Positions 48,370 to 56,895 of a stretch of 64,000 nt of DNA are shown here, one piece after another; position 1 is the first letter of the stretch; the number at the start of each line of letters is the position of its first letter. The stretch is taken from NCBI GenBank assembly GCA_041653615.1, contig JBAZEZ010000002.1, positions 1 to 64,000 on the forward strand, read 5' to 3'. The position numbers were made by a program, and so were the translations under genes. The DNA comes from JAHJUB01 sp041653615 [NCBI: Candidatus Ratteibacteria bacterium] (GTDB lineage Bacteria > Ratteibacteria > UBA8468 > MWAK01). The notes under the pieces are model-generated. The model saw nothing but the letters and a program-made list of their open reading frames with translations. It had not been told where the DNA came from and did not search any database.

Positions 48370-49665
48370 ATGGATAAAATTCTACAGGTGGCATTGGATT
48401 TCGTTGATTTAAAACGCGCGCTCAAGGTTGCCGGTGAAGCGGTTGAGGGCGGAGCCGATTGGCTGGAAGCCGGCACCCCCCTAATCAAGAGCGAAGGTCT
48501 TGACGCGGTTAGAGCCCTCAAGAAACTCTTTCCGAAAAAAATCATTGTGGCGGACTTGAAGACATTCGATGCCGGACGGGCTGAAGTGGAAATGGCGGCT
48601 AAGGCCGGAGCGGATATTGTTTCGGTGATGGCGGCCGCGCCGATTGAAACCATTCGCGACAGTGTTTTGGCCGGCCGGAATTACGGCTGTCGTGTTATGG
48701 TTGATTTTCTCGGTGTGTCGGACGTCGAAAACCGGGCGCGGCAACTGGCCGAAACCGGTGTTGATTTTTTCAATATCCACCTGGGCATTGACCAGCAGAT
48801 GAAGGGAAGGGTTTCTTTTGAAATCATCAAAAAATTAACCAGGATAACCAAAGTGCCGCTTGCCGCCTCCGGCGGCATAAACTCGGAAACCGCTCCGTTA
48901 GCCATTAAAGCCGGCGCGGCCATTGTGATTGTAGGCGGCGCAATCAACAAAAGCCCTGACGCCGTTTCCGCCACCCGGTTGATTAAAAAAGCGATGGCAA
49001 AACAAAAAAGTATTCCGACCACCCTTTATCGCCGGGCGGGAACCGAGGCTGAAATATTGAAGATTTTAAAAAGTGTCTCCACCGCTAACATATCCGACGC
49101 AATGCACCGTGCCTTCGGCCTCTCCGGCATTGTTCCGGTTACTCAATGGCCGAGAATGAAAATGGTGGGCGAAGCTTTTACGGTACGAACCTGTCCGGGC
49201 GACTGGGCTAAACCGGTAGAAGCGGTAGATTTGGCTCAACCGGGACAGGTAATTGTTATCAATGCCGGTGGAGTCCCGCCGGCTGTCTGGGGTGATTTGG
49301 CGACCAATAGTTCGGTTGTCCGGAAATTGGCAGGTGTGATTATTGACGGAGCCATCCGCGACGTTTCGGAAATCAGGAAGTTGAAGTTCCCGGCGTATAG
49401 TCGGCAAATTTGCCCCCAGGCCGGAGAACCCAAGGGTTTCGGCGAAATCGGCGTTCCCGTTTACGTGGGCGGACGCAAGGTATTTCCGGGCGACTGGGTA
49501 ATCGGCGATGAAGACGGGGTTATGGTCATTCCCAAGGAAGAAGCGGTTGAGTTTGCCAACCGGGCGATGGATGTTCTGGAAAAAGAAAACCGTTTAAGAG
49601 CGGAGATTCGCAAGGGCGGAACTTTAGCGCAAATTACCGAATTATTGCGGTGGGAAAAGGTGTGA
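48370..49665 (+). CDS. Fused 3-hexulose-6-phosphate synthase and RraA-like domain
   Basis: A 431-residue two-domain protein. Residues 1-205 are a KGPDC/HPS-type barrel (LQVALDFVDLKRALKVAGEA, WLEAGTPLIKSEGLDAV, IVADLKTFDAGRAEVEMAA, FNIHLGIDQQ, LAASGGINSETAPLAI), which condenses formaldehyde with ribulose 5-phosphate or runs in reverse to make ribulose 5-phosphate. Residues 225-431 are RraA-like (VSTANISDAMHRAFGLSGIV, IDGAIRDVSEIRKL, VYVGGRKVFPGDWVIGDEDG). The fusion is known in some archaea and bacteria. The gene stands alone. Either formaldehyde detoxification or pentose supply would fit; the second domain's activity is unknown. Confidence 0.88.
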   Translation: MDKILQVALDFVDLKRALKVAGEAVEGGADWLEAGTPLIKSEGLDAVRALKKLFPKKIIVADLKTFDAGRAEVEMAAKAGADIVSVMAAAPIETIRDSVLAGRNYGCRVMVDFLGVSDVENRARQLAETGVDFFNIHLGIDQQMKGRVSFEIIKKLTRITKVPLAASGGINSETAPLAIKAGAAIVIVGGAINKSPDAVSATRLIKKAMAKQKSIPTTLYRRAGTEAEILKILKSVSTANISDAMHRAFGLSGIVPVTQWPRMKMVGEAFTVRTCPGDWAKPVEAVDLAQPGQVIVINAGGVPPAVWGDLATNSSVVRKLAGVIIDGAIRDVSEIRKLKFPAYSRQICPQAGEPKGFGEIGVPVYVGGRKVFPGDWVIGDEDGVMVIPKEEAVEFANRAMDVLEKENRLRAEIRKGGTLAQITELLRWEKV

Positions 49666-49677
49666 TGCGTTTACCCG

Positions 49678-49794
49678 GGACGCAGATTTTCGCAGATTAC
49701 CGCAGATTAAAAAATAATAAGAATTTCTTATAAGAGTTACTCTTGAGAATTATCATTTAGTATTATCCTGTTGTTTCTGCGTACATCTGCGTCC
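49678..49794. repeat. Palindromic element family C, copy 3
   Basis: Ends GGACGCAGATTTTCGCAG and TGCGTACATCTGCGTCC; contains AATTTCTTATAAGAG and TATTATCCTGTTGTTTC. It lies between the convergent hexulose-phosphate synthase and ubiB-like genes. Confidence 0.84.
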
Positions 49795-49810
49795 TAATTG
49801 GTCTTGAATT

Positions 49811-51361
49811 TCAGGGAATTCCAAGACGAATCAGGAATAGGGTTATCGCGATAATTACCGCCGACAGTAAAATCGCCCAAGCCAGCCGGTTAATTGAATG
49901 TTCCAATTCCCGCGTAGCTCCCTCCAGTTCCCGGTGGATAAATTGAATTTTGAAATTACCGCTCTCCGCCTTTCGCAGGATAGAGAAAAGAATATTAGGC
50001 AGTTCTGAAATAATCTGACCGGCATTTCTGGTTTTACGTAAAAACTGGGGTATGAAGTAGGCGGGATTAATTTTCTGCTCCCGGATTGTTTTAATAACCG
50101 GCTGGGCCGCGGATAAAGGCTCAAATTCAGGGTCCAGCGAGGCGCAAAGGCTTTCCACCATTATCAGTGTTTTACCAAGCAGGGCCAGGTCAGCCGGAAA
50201 AGAGATATGAAAGCGCCGACCGACGCGGATACTATCTACCAGGAATTGACCCAGGCGTATTCTTCGGGACGGTAAACCGCGATACCGTTCGAAAAGGTCA
50301 GCCATTTCACGGCGGAAAAGACGTTCGTTTATTTCCGGTGAAATCAAGCGGAAACGGTAAAACGCCGCAATCAGCGAATCCAAGTCCTCTTCCACCAGAC
50401 TTAAAACGATATCCAGGATTACTTCCCGGTCCGATTCGGTCAGAATACCGACAATACCGAAATCAACCAGGCAGATTCGGCTCCCACACAAGCAGATATT
50501 GCCTGGATGGGGGTCGGCGTGAAAGGAACCGAATTCAAAGACTTCCTTCAGAAACGTCCGGAAGATTTGAGCGGAAGTTTCCCGCGGTGAAATACCGCTC
50601 GCTTTAACCTGTTCCGGATAAGGACTCGGCCCTTTGACCTTTTCCATAACCAGTACCTTTTCCGTCGTATAATCCCAAAAAACTTTGGGAATATACAAGT
50701 CCTGGTCGTCCTTGAAATGGGAACGGAACCTTTCAATCCGCATTGCCTCTAACTGAAAATCCAATTCCCGTGTTAACTGGTGTTCAAACTCGGTTACCAA
50801 ATCTTCCGGATTGAATATCCGGGATTCCGGTATGCGCTGGTTGACCAGAGAAGCAATTTCCGCAAGGATAGCAAGGTCTGCCCGAATAATTTGCTTTATT
50901 CCCGGACGTTGAACCTTTATCGCAACATCCTCACCGGTTAATAAAACAGCTGAATGCACCTGAGCCAATGATGCCGCGGCAAGGGGAACGGCGGAAAATT
51001 CCCGGAAGATTTTTTGGGGCGGCTTGCCTAATTCTTCTTGAATTACGGATTCAACTTCGGCAAGTGTTATCGGTTTTACTTTTTCGTGTAACCGATTCAA
51101 GGCAGTGATGATTGGCGGAGAAAAAATGTCGGGCCTCATGCTTAAAAATTGGCCTAATTTGATATAAGTGGGACCTAATTCCTCCAAAGCCGAAACCAGT
51201 CTTTCACCGGCCGCGTTTTCCGGAAGAACATAACTTTTGCGTTTTTTCAAAAAGCGGAAAAAAGGTTCGGACAGGAGACGGTCGGTCAGATAACCCAGGC
51301 CGTTCCTGGTTACCACAGTCAAGACCTGCCGGACCCGCCCGATGTTACGAATAGGAAGCAT
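49811..51361 (-). CDS. UbiB/ABC1-family atypical kinase
   Basis: A 516-residue protein of the AarF/ABC1/UbiB family. LVSALEELGPTYIKLGQFLS MRPD (KxGQ motif), AAASLAQVHSAVLL (Ala-rich loop), VAIKVQRPGI (Lys), FHADPHPGNICLC and LVDFGIVG (metal-binding Asp) are the hallmarks; two hydrophobic stretches at the C-terminus anchor it in the membrane. Family members support quinone biosynthesis and lipid homeostasis. The ATG at 51361 is preferred because the 20 codons upstream are family C element sequence. No SD is visible. Confidence 0.88.
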   Translation of the reverse strand: MLPIRNIGRVRQVLTVVTRNGLGYLTDRLLSEPFFRFLKKRKSYVLPENAAGERLVSALEELGPTYIKLGQFLSMRPDIFSPPIITALNRLHEKVKPITLAEVESVIQEELGKPPQKIFREFSAVPLAAASLAQVHSAVLLTGEDVAIKVQRPGIKQIIRADLAILAEIASLVNQRIPESRIFNPEDLVTEFEHQLTRELDFQLEAMRIERFRSHFKDDQDLYIPKVFWDYTTEKVLVMEKVKGPSPYPEQVKASGISPRETSAQIFRTFLKEVFEFGSFHADPHPGNICLCGSRICLVDFGIVGILTESDREVILDIVLSLVEEDLDSLIAAFYRFRLISPEINERLFRREMADLFERYRGLPSRRIRLGQFLVDSIRVGRRFHISFPADLALLGKTLIMVESLCASLDPEFEPLSAAQPVIKTIREQKINPAYFIPQFLRKTRNAGQIISELPNILFSILRKAESGNFKIQFIHRELEGATRELEHSINRLAWAILLSAVIIAITLFLIRLGIP

Positions 51362-51377
51362 ATAAGCCAAAACGAAT

Positions 51378-51498
51378 GGGACGCAGATATACGCAGAAAT
51401 TACAGGATAAATGATTAACAACAGTTTTCGGTAAGTTGCTTAATTCCAAAAGGTAATATTGTAATCTTTATCCAGAATAATCTGCGAAAATCAGCGTC
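51378..51498. repeat. Palindromic element family C, copy 4
   Basis: Ends GGGACGCAGATATACGCAG and CTGCGAAAATCAGCGTC. It contains an open frame that would extend the ubiB-like protein by 20 residues. It lies 17 bp upstream of the ubiB-like ATG. Confidence 0.84.
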
Positions 51499-51527
51499 AA
51501 AATTAATTCGTACTTTGTATCTAAAAT

Positions 51528-51830
51528 CTATTCTTTTATCTTGGATTCCAGTTTATCAATCCGTTTTTTTAACGCGGCAACTTCTTTTACGGTTGCCAAA
51601 TTCATTTTTTTGAGCGCGCCTTCAACTTCTTTGTTGACTCTCCGGACAAATTCCTTACGCAGGGATTCACTCTTTTTCTTGAACTCTTTTTTCATCTTTT
51701 CCACATCACCGCGTTTCGTTTCGCCTTTGGCGGTTACATCCTTTACGAAACCCGCTACCTTTTCCTCGCCGTAAGCGGCAATTCCCAAGCCAAGTTCCAA
51801 CATCCTATCTACAATTTTCTTTTCCGCCAT
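51528..51830 (-). CDS. Small coiled-coil protein, phasin/PhaF-like
   Basis: A 100-residue, Lys/Glu-rich helical protein: AEKKIVDRMLELGLGIAAYG at the start and a C-terminal AALKKRIDKLESKIKE heptad stretch. It resembles the poly(3-hydroxyalkanoate) granule-associated or phasin superfamily, whose members often lie next to UbiB-like kinases. The ATG at 51830 follows AGGAGG by 4 bp, and the SD itself abuts element B copy 2. Codons further upstream run through the element and are unlikely to be translated. Confidence 0.72.
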   Translation of the reverse strand: MAEKKIVDRMLELGLGIAAYGEEKVAGFVKDVTAKGETKRGDVEKMKKEFKKKSESLRKEFVRRVNKEVEGALKKMNLATVKEVAALKKRIDKLESKIKE

Positions 51831-51842
51831 TTGTCCTCCTTC

Positions 51843-51915
51843 GCCCGCCATAGCAAGGACGCCGAGCGGCGGCGAAGCCGCCTGACAACGAGGCGTCCGC
51901 AATGCGAAAGCGGGC
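51843..51915. repeat. Element family B, copy 2 (before the coiled-coil gene's ribosome-binding site)
   Basis: A 73-bp nested palindrome: outer GCCCGC/GCGGGC, middle GGACGCC/GGCGTCC, inner hairpin GGCGG-CGAAG-CCGCC. The minus-strand sequence continues straight into GAAGGAGGACAA and the ATG. This is the most regular copy. Confidence 0.88.
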
Positions 51916-51967
51916 CATCTTCCATTATACCCTTAAATTTCCTTTTTCGACAATTTAGGACGGTTTT

Positions 51968-53392
51968 TTAAACAAGAATATCTTTCAGTTTCAGGGCAAC
52001 ATTTTCGGGAATGCCTGATTTTATCAGTTCAGATACCGGGGCGGATTTAATTTCTTCCAGAGACGAAAATTTACGCCAGAGGAGCGCTTTTCGCCTGGGA
52101 CCGATACCCGGTATGGAATCGAGTGAAGAAGCGGTTACTTTTTTCCGCTGAAGATTTCGGTGGTAAGAGACCGCGAAACGGTGCGCTTCATTTCTGATAC
52201 GTTGTAAAAACAGGCTCTCCGGTGAAGATGGAGAAACCGGCAGCGGTCTTTTTTTGCCCGGCGCGAAAATTCGTTCCTCTTCTTTTGCCAGCCCCACCAG
52301 CGGAATTTCGAAGTGGTTATCCCTTAAGACGCGGTTGGCGGTCTCTATCTGCCCCCTGCCTCCGTCAATCAAGATAAGGTCCGGTAGCGGCCATTCCTTT
52401 TCCCGGAACCGCCTCCGTAAAATTTCAGCCGTCATCGCGCAATCATCAATACCTTCGACTTCTTTTATTCGAAACCGTCGGTACATTTTCCGGCAGGGTT
52501 CTCCGGCCAGAAAGGTAACCATGCTCCCCACAGCTTCCTGGCCGAAAAGATTAGAGATATCGTAAGCTTCAATCCGCACCGGTTCCTTCAATAATCCCAG
52601 ACTGTCTTTAAGATTTAAAACTGTTTTTTGGGCAGGCCGTTCCCTTCCTAAATCTTTTGGATGTTTTTGTACCCGTCGCAATACGTCTATTTCGTCGCGT
52701 ATCCGGGCCGCCTCTTCGAAATCAAGTTCTCCGGCGGCTTTTTCCATCGCGCTTTTCAACTCCGAAATAATCCGTTGGTTTTTACCTTCAAAAAAAGCCA
52801 GGAGGGCGCGGGCGGTGCGGTTATATTCTTCTTTCGTGGATTTACCGGCGCACGGTGCCAGGCAGCGTTTCAGGTTATAGTCAAAACAGGGCCGGACCGG
52901 GTTTTCGGGATTAATCCGGCGCCGGCAACTGGCCAGCGGGAATATCCGGCGTAGATTACGCACCGCCCGGCGCAGAGCCCAGGCTTCGGTAAAAGGTCCG
53001 AAATAGTAAGCGTCTTTTTCTTTTCTGCCCCGGATAATTTCAATCCGCGGAAAATCACTTTTGGTAATGCGCACCAAGGGGAAAGTTTTATCGTCACGGA
53101 GGTCTACGTTGTAATGCGGCTGATAGGTTTTGATGAAGCGGCTTTCCAGAAAGAATGCTTCGGCTTCGCTGGTAACGGAATAGTGTTCAATATCCGATAT
53201 TTCGTTGACCAGAAGTTCGGTCTTCGGGTCGAAAGACCGGCTGGCCTGAAAGTAGGAGCGGACCCGGTTGCGCAGGGAAAGGGCTTTCCCGGCGTAGATT
53301 ATCCGTCCGGATTTGTTCCGAAAAAGATACACGCCCGGAAGGTCCGGCAGGTCGTTAATCTTCTTTCGCAGCTCCTTCTTTTTCGGCGGCAC
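51968..53392 (-). CDS. uvrC: Excinuclease ABC subunit C, short form
   Basis: Nucleotide excision repair nuclease. The 474 residues hold the GIY-YIG domain (LPGVYLFRNKSGRIIYAGKA), a Cys cluster (CRRRINPENPVRPCFDYNLK, then RCLAPC), a UVR helix hairpin (EKAAGELDFEEAARIRDEID), the RNase H-fold domain (VRIEAYDISNLFGQEAVGSM, ILIDGGRGQIETANRVL) and a terminal HhH pair (LDSIPGIGPRRKALLWRKF). Usual UvrC is near 600 residues; the segment between UVR and the second nuclease domain is about 100 residues shorter. It overlaps the DUF1844 gene by 38 bp. Confidence 0.9.
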   Translation of the reverse strand: MPPKKKELRKKINDLPDLPGVYLFRNKSGRIIYAGKALSLRNRVRSYFQASRSFDPKTELLVNEISDIEHYSVTSEAEAFFLESRFIKTYQPHYNVDLRDDKTFPLVRITKSDFPRIEIIRGRKEKDAYYFGPFTEAWALRRAVRNLRRIFPLASCRRRINPENPVRPCFDYNLKRCLAPCAGKSTKEEYNRTARALLAFFEGKNQRIISELKSAMEKAAGELDFEEAARIRDEIDVLRRVQKHPKDLGRERPAQKTVLNLKDSLGLLKEPVRIEAYDISNLFGQEAVGSMVTFLAGEPCRKMYRRFRIKEVEGIDDCAMTAEILRRRFREKEWPLPDLILIDGGRGQIETANRVLRDNHFEIPLVGLAKEEERIFAPGKKRPLPVSPSSPESLFLQRIRNEAHRFAVSYHRNLQRKKVTASSLDSIPGIGPRRKALLWRKFSSLEEIKSAPVSELIKSGIPENVALKLKDILV

Positions 53393-53639
53393 CGGTTTGC
53401 GGTTTTTCTTTTTCGGCGGCGTAGTTTAACTGCAGGTTTGCGATTGCGGCCGATAAATATTTTTCTTCATCCGGGGTAAGGTTGCCCTTGGATTTCTCTC
53501 TCAGCAGGATTAAAATTTCAATCGTGTTTTCCGCGGCCGGAAGGTTCAGTTCCGTTTTACCGGAAACCGGATTAGGAATTTTGCCCAGGGCCTGCCAGCC
53601 GGAAGCCTCAAAGATTGACACCAGAATTTCGAAATTCAT
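53355..53639 (-). CDS. DUF1844-family protein
   Basis: A 94-residue protein with the pattern ALGKIPNPVSGKTELNLPAA, ENTIEILILLREKSKGNLTP and DEEKYLSAAIANLQLNY seen in DUF1844. Ala/Glu/Lys-rich tail. No biochemical role is established. The 38-bp overlap with uvrC implies coupled translation; the preceding gene is an M50 protease. Confidence 0.75.
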   Translation of the reverse strand: MNFEILVSIFEASGWQALGKIPNPVSGKTELNLPAAENTIEILILLREKSKGNLTPDEEKYLSAAIANLQLNYAAEKEKPQTGAAEKEGAAKED

Positions 53640-53649
53640 AATTTACTCC

Positions 53650-54276
53650 TCATAAAGGTAAAGTTGTTCCGGTAACTAATTTTGTCAGGAAACTGATTAC
53701 GGGAAACAATAAATCAAAAAAACCGAGAAAAAGAAGGGCGATAATAATGAACATTCCGTAACGTTCTATCCGGTAGTACTTTGCCTCTATCTTTAAGGGC
53801 AGTAAACTGCCCAAGATGCGGGACCCGTCCAGAGGCGGAATCGGAATGAGGTTGAAAAACGCCAGGAGAAAGTTAACAAAAACTCCAAAATAAAGTAAAT
53901 ATCCCACCCCGGGAATAGAGTTAGCTCCGGTAATTCGCAGAAGGAAGGCGAAAATTAGCGCCAGCAATATGTTTGATAGCGGCCCGGAAACGCCCACCTC
54001 AATCATGCCCCGGCGAAAATCACGGAACCGGTAAGGGTTGATTGGTACCGGTTTCGCCCAACCGATAATTATCGGCACGTTGGCCAGCAAAAGAAGGCCC
54101 GGTATGATAATCGTTCCAAAAATATCGATGTGGGGTAAAGGGTTCAGCGTCAGCCGTCCCATAACCCGGGCGGTGTCGTCTCCGTTACGTAGGGCAGCCA
54201 CACCATGACTGCATTCGTGGATAATCACCGAAAATATGAGAATGAATAAACGACCGATTGCGATAGCCGGTTCCAT
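53650..54276 (-). CDS. M50-family site-2 protease
   Basis: A 208-residue polytopic zinc protease of the small, PDZ-less type (YwhC-like). IHECSHGVAALRNGD has HExxH; NPLPHIDIFGTIIIPGLLLL and LLAFFNLIPIPPLDGSRILG supply the third ligand Asp. Substrate unknown. It lies downstream of murJ with a family G hairpin between. Confidence 0.88.
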   Translation of the reverse strand: MEPAIAIGRLFILIFSVIIHECSHGVAALRNGDDTARVMGRLTLNPLPHIDIFGTIIIPGLLLLANVPIIIGWAKPVPINPYRFRDFRRGMIEVGVSGPLSNILLALIFAFLLRITGANSIPGVGYLLYFGVFVNFLLAFFNLIPIPPLDGSRILGSLLPLKIEAKYYRIERYGMFIIIALLFLGFFDLLFPVISFLTKLVTGTTLPL

Positions 54277-54296
54277 ATGTTTATTATACCACGTAC

Positions 54297-54392
54297 CTCC
54301 TCACCTTCATCATCTCCGCGACGGGAAGATGATGAAGGTGAGGAACTTGTTTTAACCCTCCCCCCCCTATGGGGAGAGGCATGGTGAGGGGG
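54297..54392. repeat. Family G hairpin element between murJ and the M50 gene
   Basis: A 17-bp perfect stem (CCTCACCTTCATCATCT with AGATGATGAAGGTGAGG, loop about 10 nt) at 54299-54343, followed by CCCTCCCC and ATGGGGAGAGGCATGGTGAG, wording shared with the ispG element. No T-run follows on either strand, so it is not a simple terminator. Confidence 0.72.
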
Positions 54393-54393
54393 A

Positions 54394-55893
54394 TTACCGA
54401 TAGTTTTTTCGCAGATAATTTATCCCAAAATAAAAGATACTACCGGCAATTAATGCGCTAAACAACGCTACGCCGGTTCCAAATCTTTCCGCCGTAAAAT
54501 GGAAACAACCGAACGCCAGGAAGGTTGCCAGGCCTGACAAAATGATAAATTCCAGGCCGGATTTCAGAAGTTTCCAACCACCCAACAAACCGATTTTACG
54601 GCGCAGTAAAAAGAAAAGCAGGGCAAAGTTAAGAATCCCGACCAGGGAAGTGGATAAAGCGATGCCGCCCTGTTTTAACGGAACTATCAGGATAAGGTCC
54701 AGTATCAGGTTAGCGGCAATGCTTAAAATTCCAACCCTGACCGGTGTCGCGGTATCCTTTAGGGCATAAAACGCCCGGGTTAACACAATGTTGCCGCTGT
54801 ATCCGAAAAGACCCAGGGAGAAAAAAAGGAGCGCGATACCGGTCGCCCGGGTAGATTGGCTGGTGAAAAGGCCTCGCTGGAAAAGGACTTGGATAATTGG
54901 TTCCCGGAAAAAAACAAAGACGAAACTGGCCGGAATAACCAGTAAAAAAGCCAATTTAAGAGAGTATGCTAATGTTTCTTTCATCTGTTTTAAATTTCCT
55001 TCGGATACCTGTCGGGACATTGAAGGAAGAGCAACTGTGCCCAGAGTCACCGCAAAAATACCCAACGGCAATTGCATTAGCCGGTTGGCGTACCAGAGGG
55101 AACTGACCATTCCGGAAGCAATAGCGCTTGCTAAAAAATAATCCACCATAAGGTTGATGGGCGTAACCGCCACGCCGATGATAATCGGCGTGAGTAATTT
55201 ACCCATGCGTACCAGAGCAGGATTCTTCAGGTTAAAGGTCGGCTTAAGGGAAAAACCTCTGCGCCAAAGCGCCGGCACCGGTATGAAAAATTGAGCGGCT
55301 CCTCCTACTAACAGACCGATAATTAATCCGTAGGTTCTACCCTCAAGACCGGCGCCAAACAAAGGGGCAATGGTAACCAGACTTAATATCCAAAAAAGGT
55401 CAAGGCCCAGCGGTGCCAGGGCCGGTCCGGAAAAATGACCCAGGGAATTAAGAATACCCATTACCAGGGCAGCCATCGAAACAAAAACGAGGTAAAAAAT
55501 GGTGAACCTCAGAAAAGAGAGTGTCAGGAGAACTTTCTGACTTAAAGGGAAAAATCCGGCCAGGTTTGACGCGATAAAGAAAAAAAAGGAAAGGAGTAGC
55601 GTAAAACAGAGACTGGCGCCTAGAGTATCACTGATAATTTGCTGAGCGTCTTTCTTTTTTTCGGGAGAGAGATATTCGGAAAAAATAGGTATGAAAGCGC
55701 TATTTAACCCGCCCTCTGCCAGGATTCCCCGAAAAAAGTTAGGAATCATGAAAGCCAGTAAAAAAGCATCGTAAACCAGGGTTGTTCCGAAGAAGTAGGC
55801 GCTGAACATCTCCCGGCCGAGTCCGGCGACACGAACTAAAATAGTAACCAGGCTGACTATGCCGACGGTTAGCATAATTCTTTTTTTGTCCAT
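54394..55893 (-). CDS. murJ: Lipid II flippase MurJ
   Basis: A 499-residue polytopic MVF-family transporter with about 13-14 hydrophobic segments. VRVAGLGREMFSAYFFGTTL, PNFFRGILAEGGLNSAFIPIF and the Asn/Arg residues of LTRAFYALKDTATPVRVG are the family hallmarks. It flips lipid-linked peptidoglycan precursor. The ATG at 55893 lies 9 bp after a perfect -10 box, so the mRNA is nearly leaderless. An upstream in-frame start at 55932 would lie beyond the promoter. Confidence 0.93.
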   Translation of the reverse strand: MDKKRIMLTVGIVSLVTILVRVAGLGREMFSAYFFGTTLVYDAFLLAFMIPNFFRGILAEGGLNSAFIPIFSEYLSPEKKKDAQQIISDTLGASLCFTLLLSFFFFIASNLAGFFPLSQKVLLTLSFLRFTIFYLVFVSMAALVMGILNSLGHFSGPALAPLGLDLFWILSLVTIAPLFGAGLEGRTYGLIIGLLVGGAAQFFIPVPALWRRGFSLKPTFNLKNPALVRMGKLLTPIIIGVAVTPINLMVDYFLASAIASGMVSSLWYANRLMQLPLGIFAVTLGTVALPSMSRQVSEGNLKQMKETLAYSLKLAFLLVIPASFVFVFFREPIIQVLFQRGLFTSQSTRATGIALLFFSLGLFGYSGNIVLTRAFYALKDTATPVRVGILSIAANLILDLILIVPLKQGGIALSTSLVGILNFALLFFLLRRKIGLLGGWKLLKSGLEFIILSGLATFLAFGCFHFTAERFGTGVALFSALIAGSIFYFGINYLRKNYR

Positions 55894-55902
55894 CTGCCCT
55901 TT

Positions 55903-55932
55903 ATTATAGTGTTTTCGCCCCTGATTTGACAA
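55903..55932 (-). promoter_or_regulatory. Promoter of murJ
   Basis: Minus strand TTGTCA (55927-55932), 18-bp spacer, TATAAT (55903-55908). The start codon is 9 bp after the -10 box. The -35 box shares bases with that of hisF. Confidence 0.75.
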
Positions 55933-55955
55933 TTCGTTTGCGCGTCTGTCATAAT
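55926..55955 (+). promoter_or_regulatory. Promoter of hisF
   Basis: TTGACA (55926-55931), 18-bp spacer, CATAAT (55950-55955), then 7 bp to the ATG at 55963, so the first transcribed base should be the A of ATG. The -35 box overlaps the murJ -35 box on the other strand (TTGACAA). Confidence 0.75.
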
Positions 55956-55962
55956 TAAAGCG

Positions 55963-56726
<764 letters not shown>

Positions 56727-56748
<22 letters not shown>

Positions 56749-56849
56749 TCGCGGATACAGATTAAAGATTACTTTCAAGGAAGTGCTCTAAAATTACTCT
56801 AAATTATCTTTAATCTTTATCCCGTAGTTTCTGTGTATATCTGCGTCCC
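56727..56849. repeat. Palindromic element family C, copy 5
   Basis: Ends GGACGCAGATTACCGCAG and TGTATATCTGCGTCC. The left 22 bp lie inside hisF and encode its last residues. The rest fills the gap before waaA. Confidence 0.85.
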
Positions 56850-56895
56850 AAAAAAGAAATTTCTGTAAGTTCCAGTTGTAATGCGAAATCTATAA

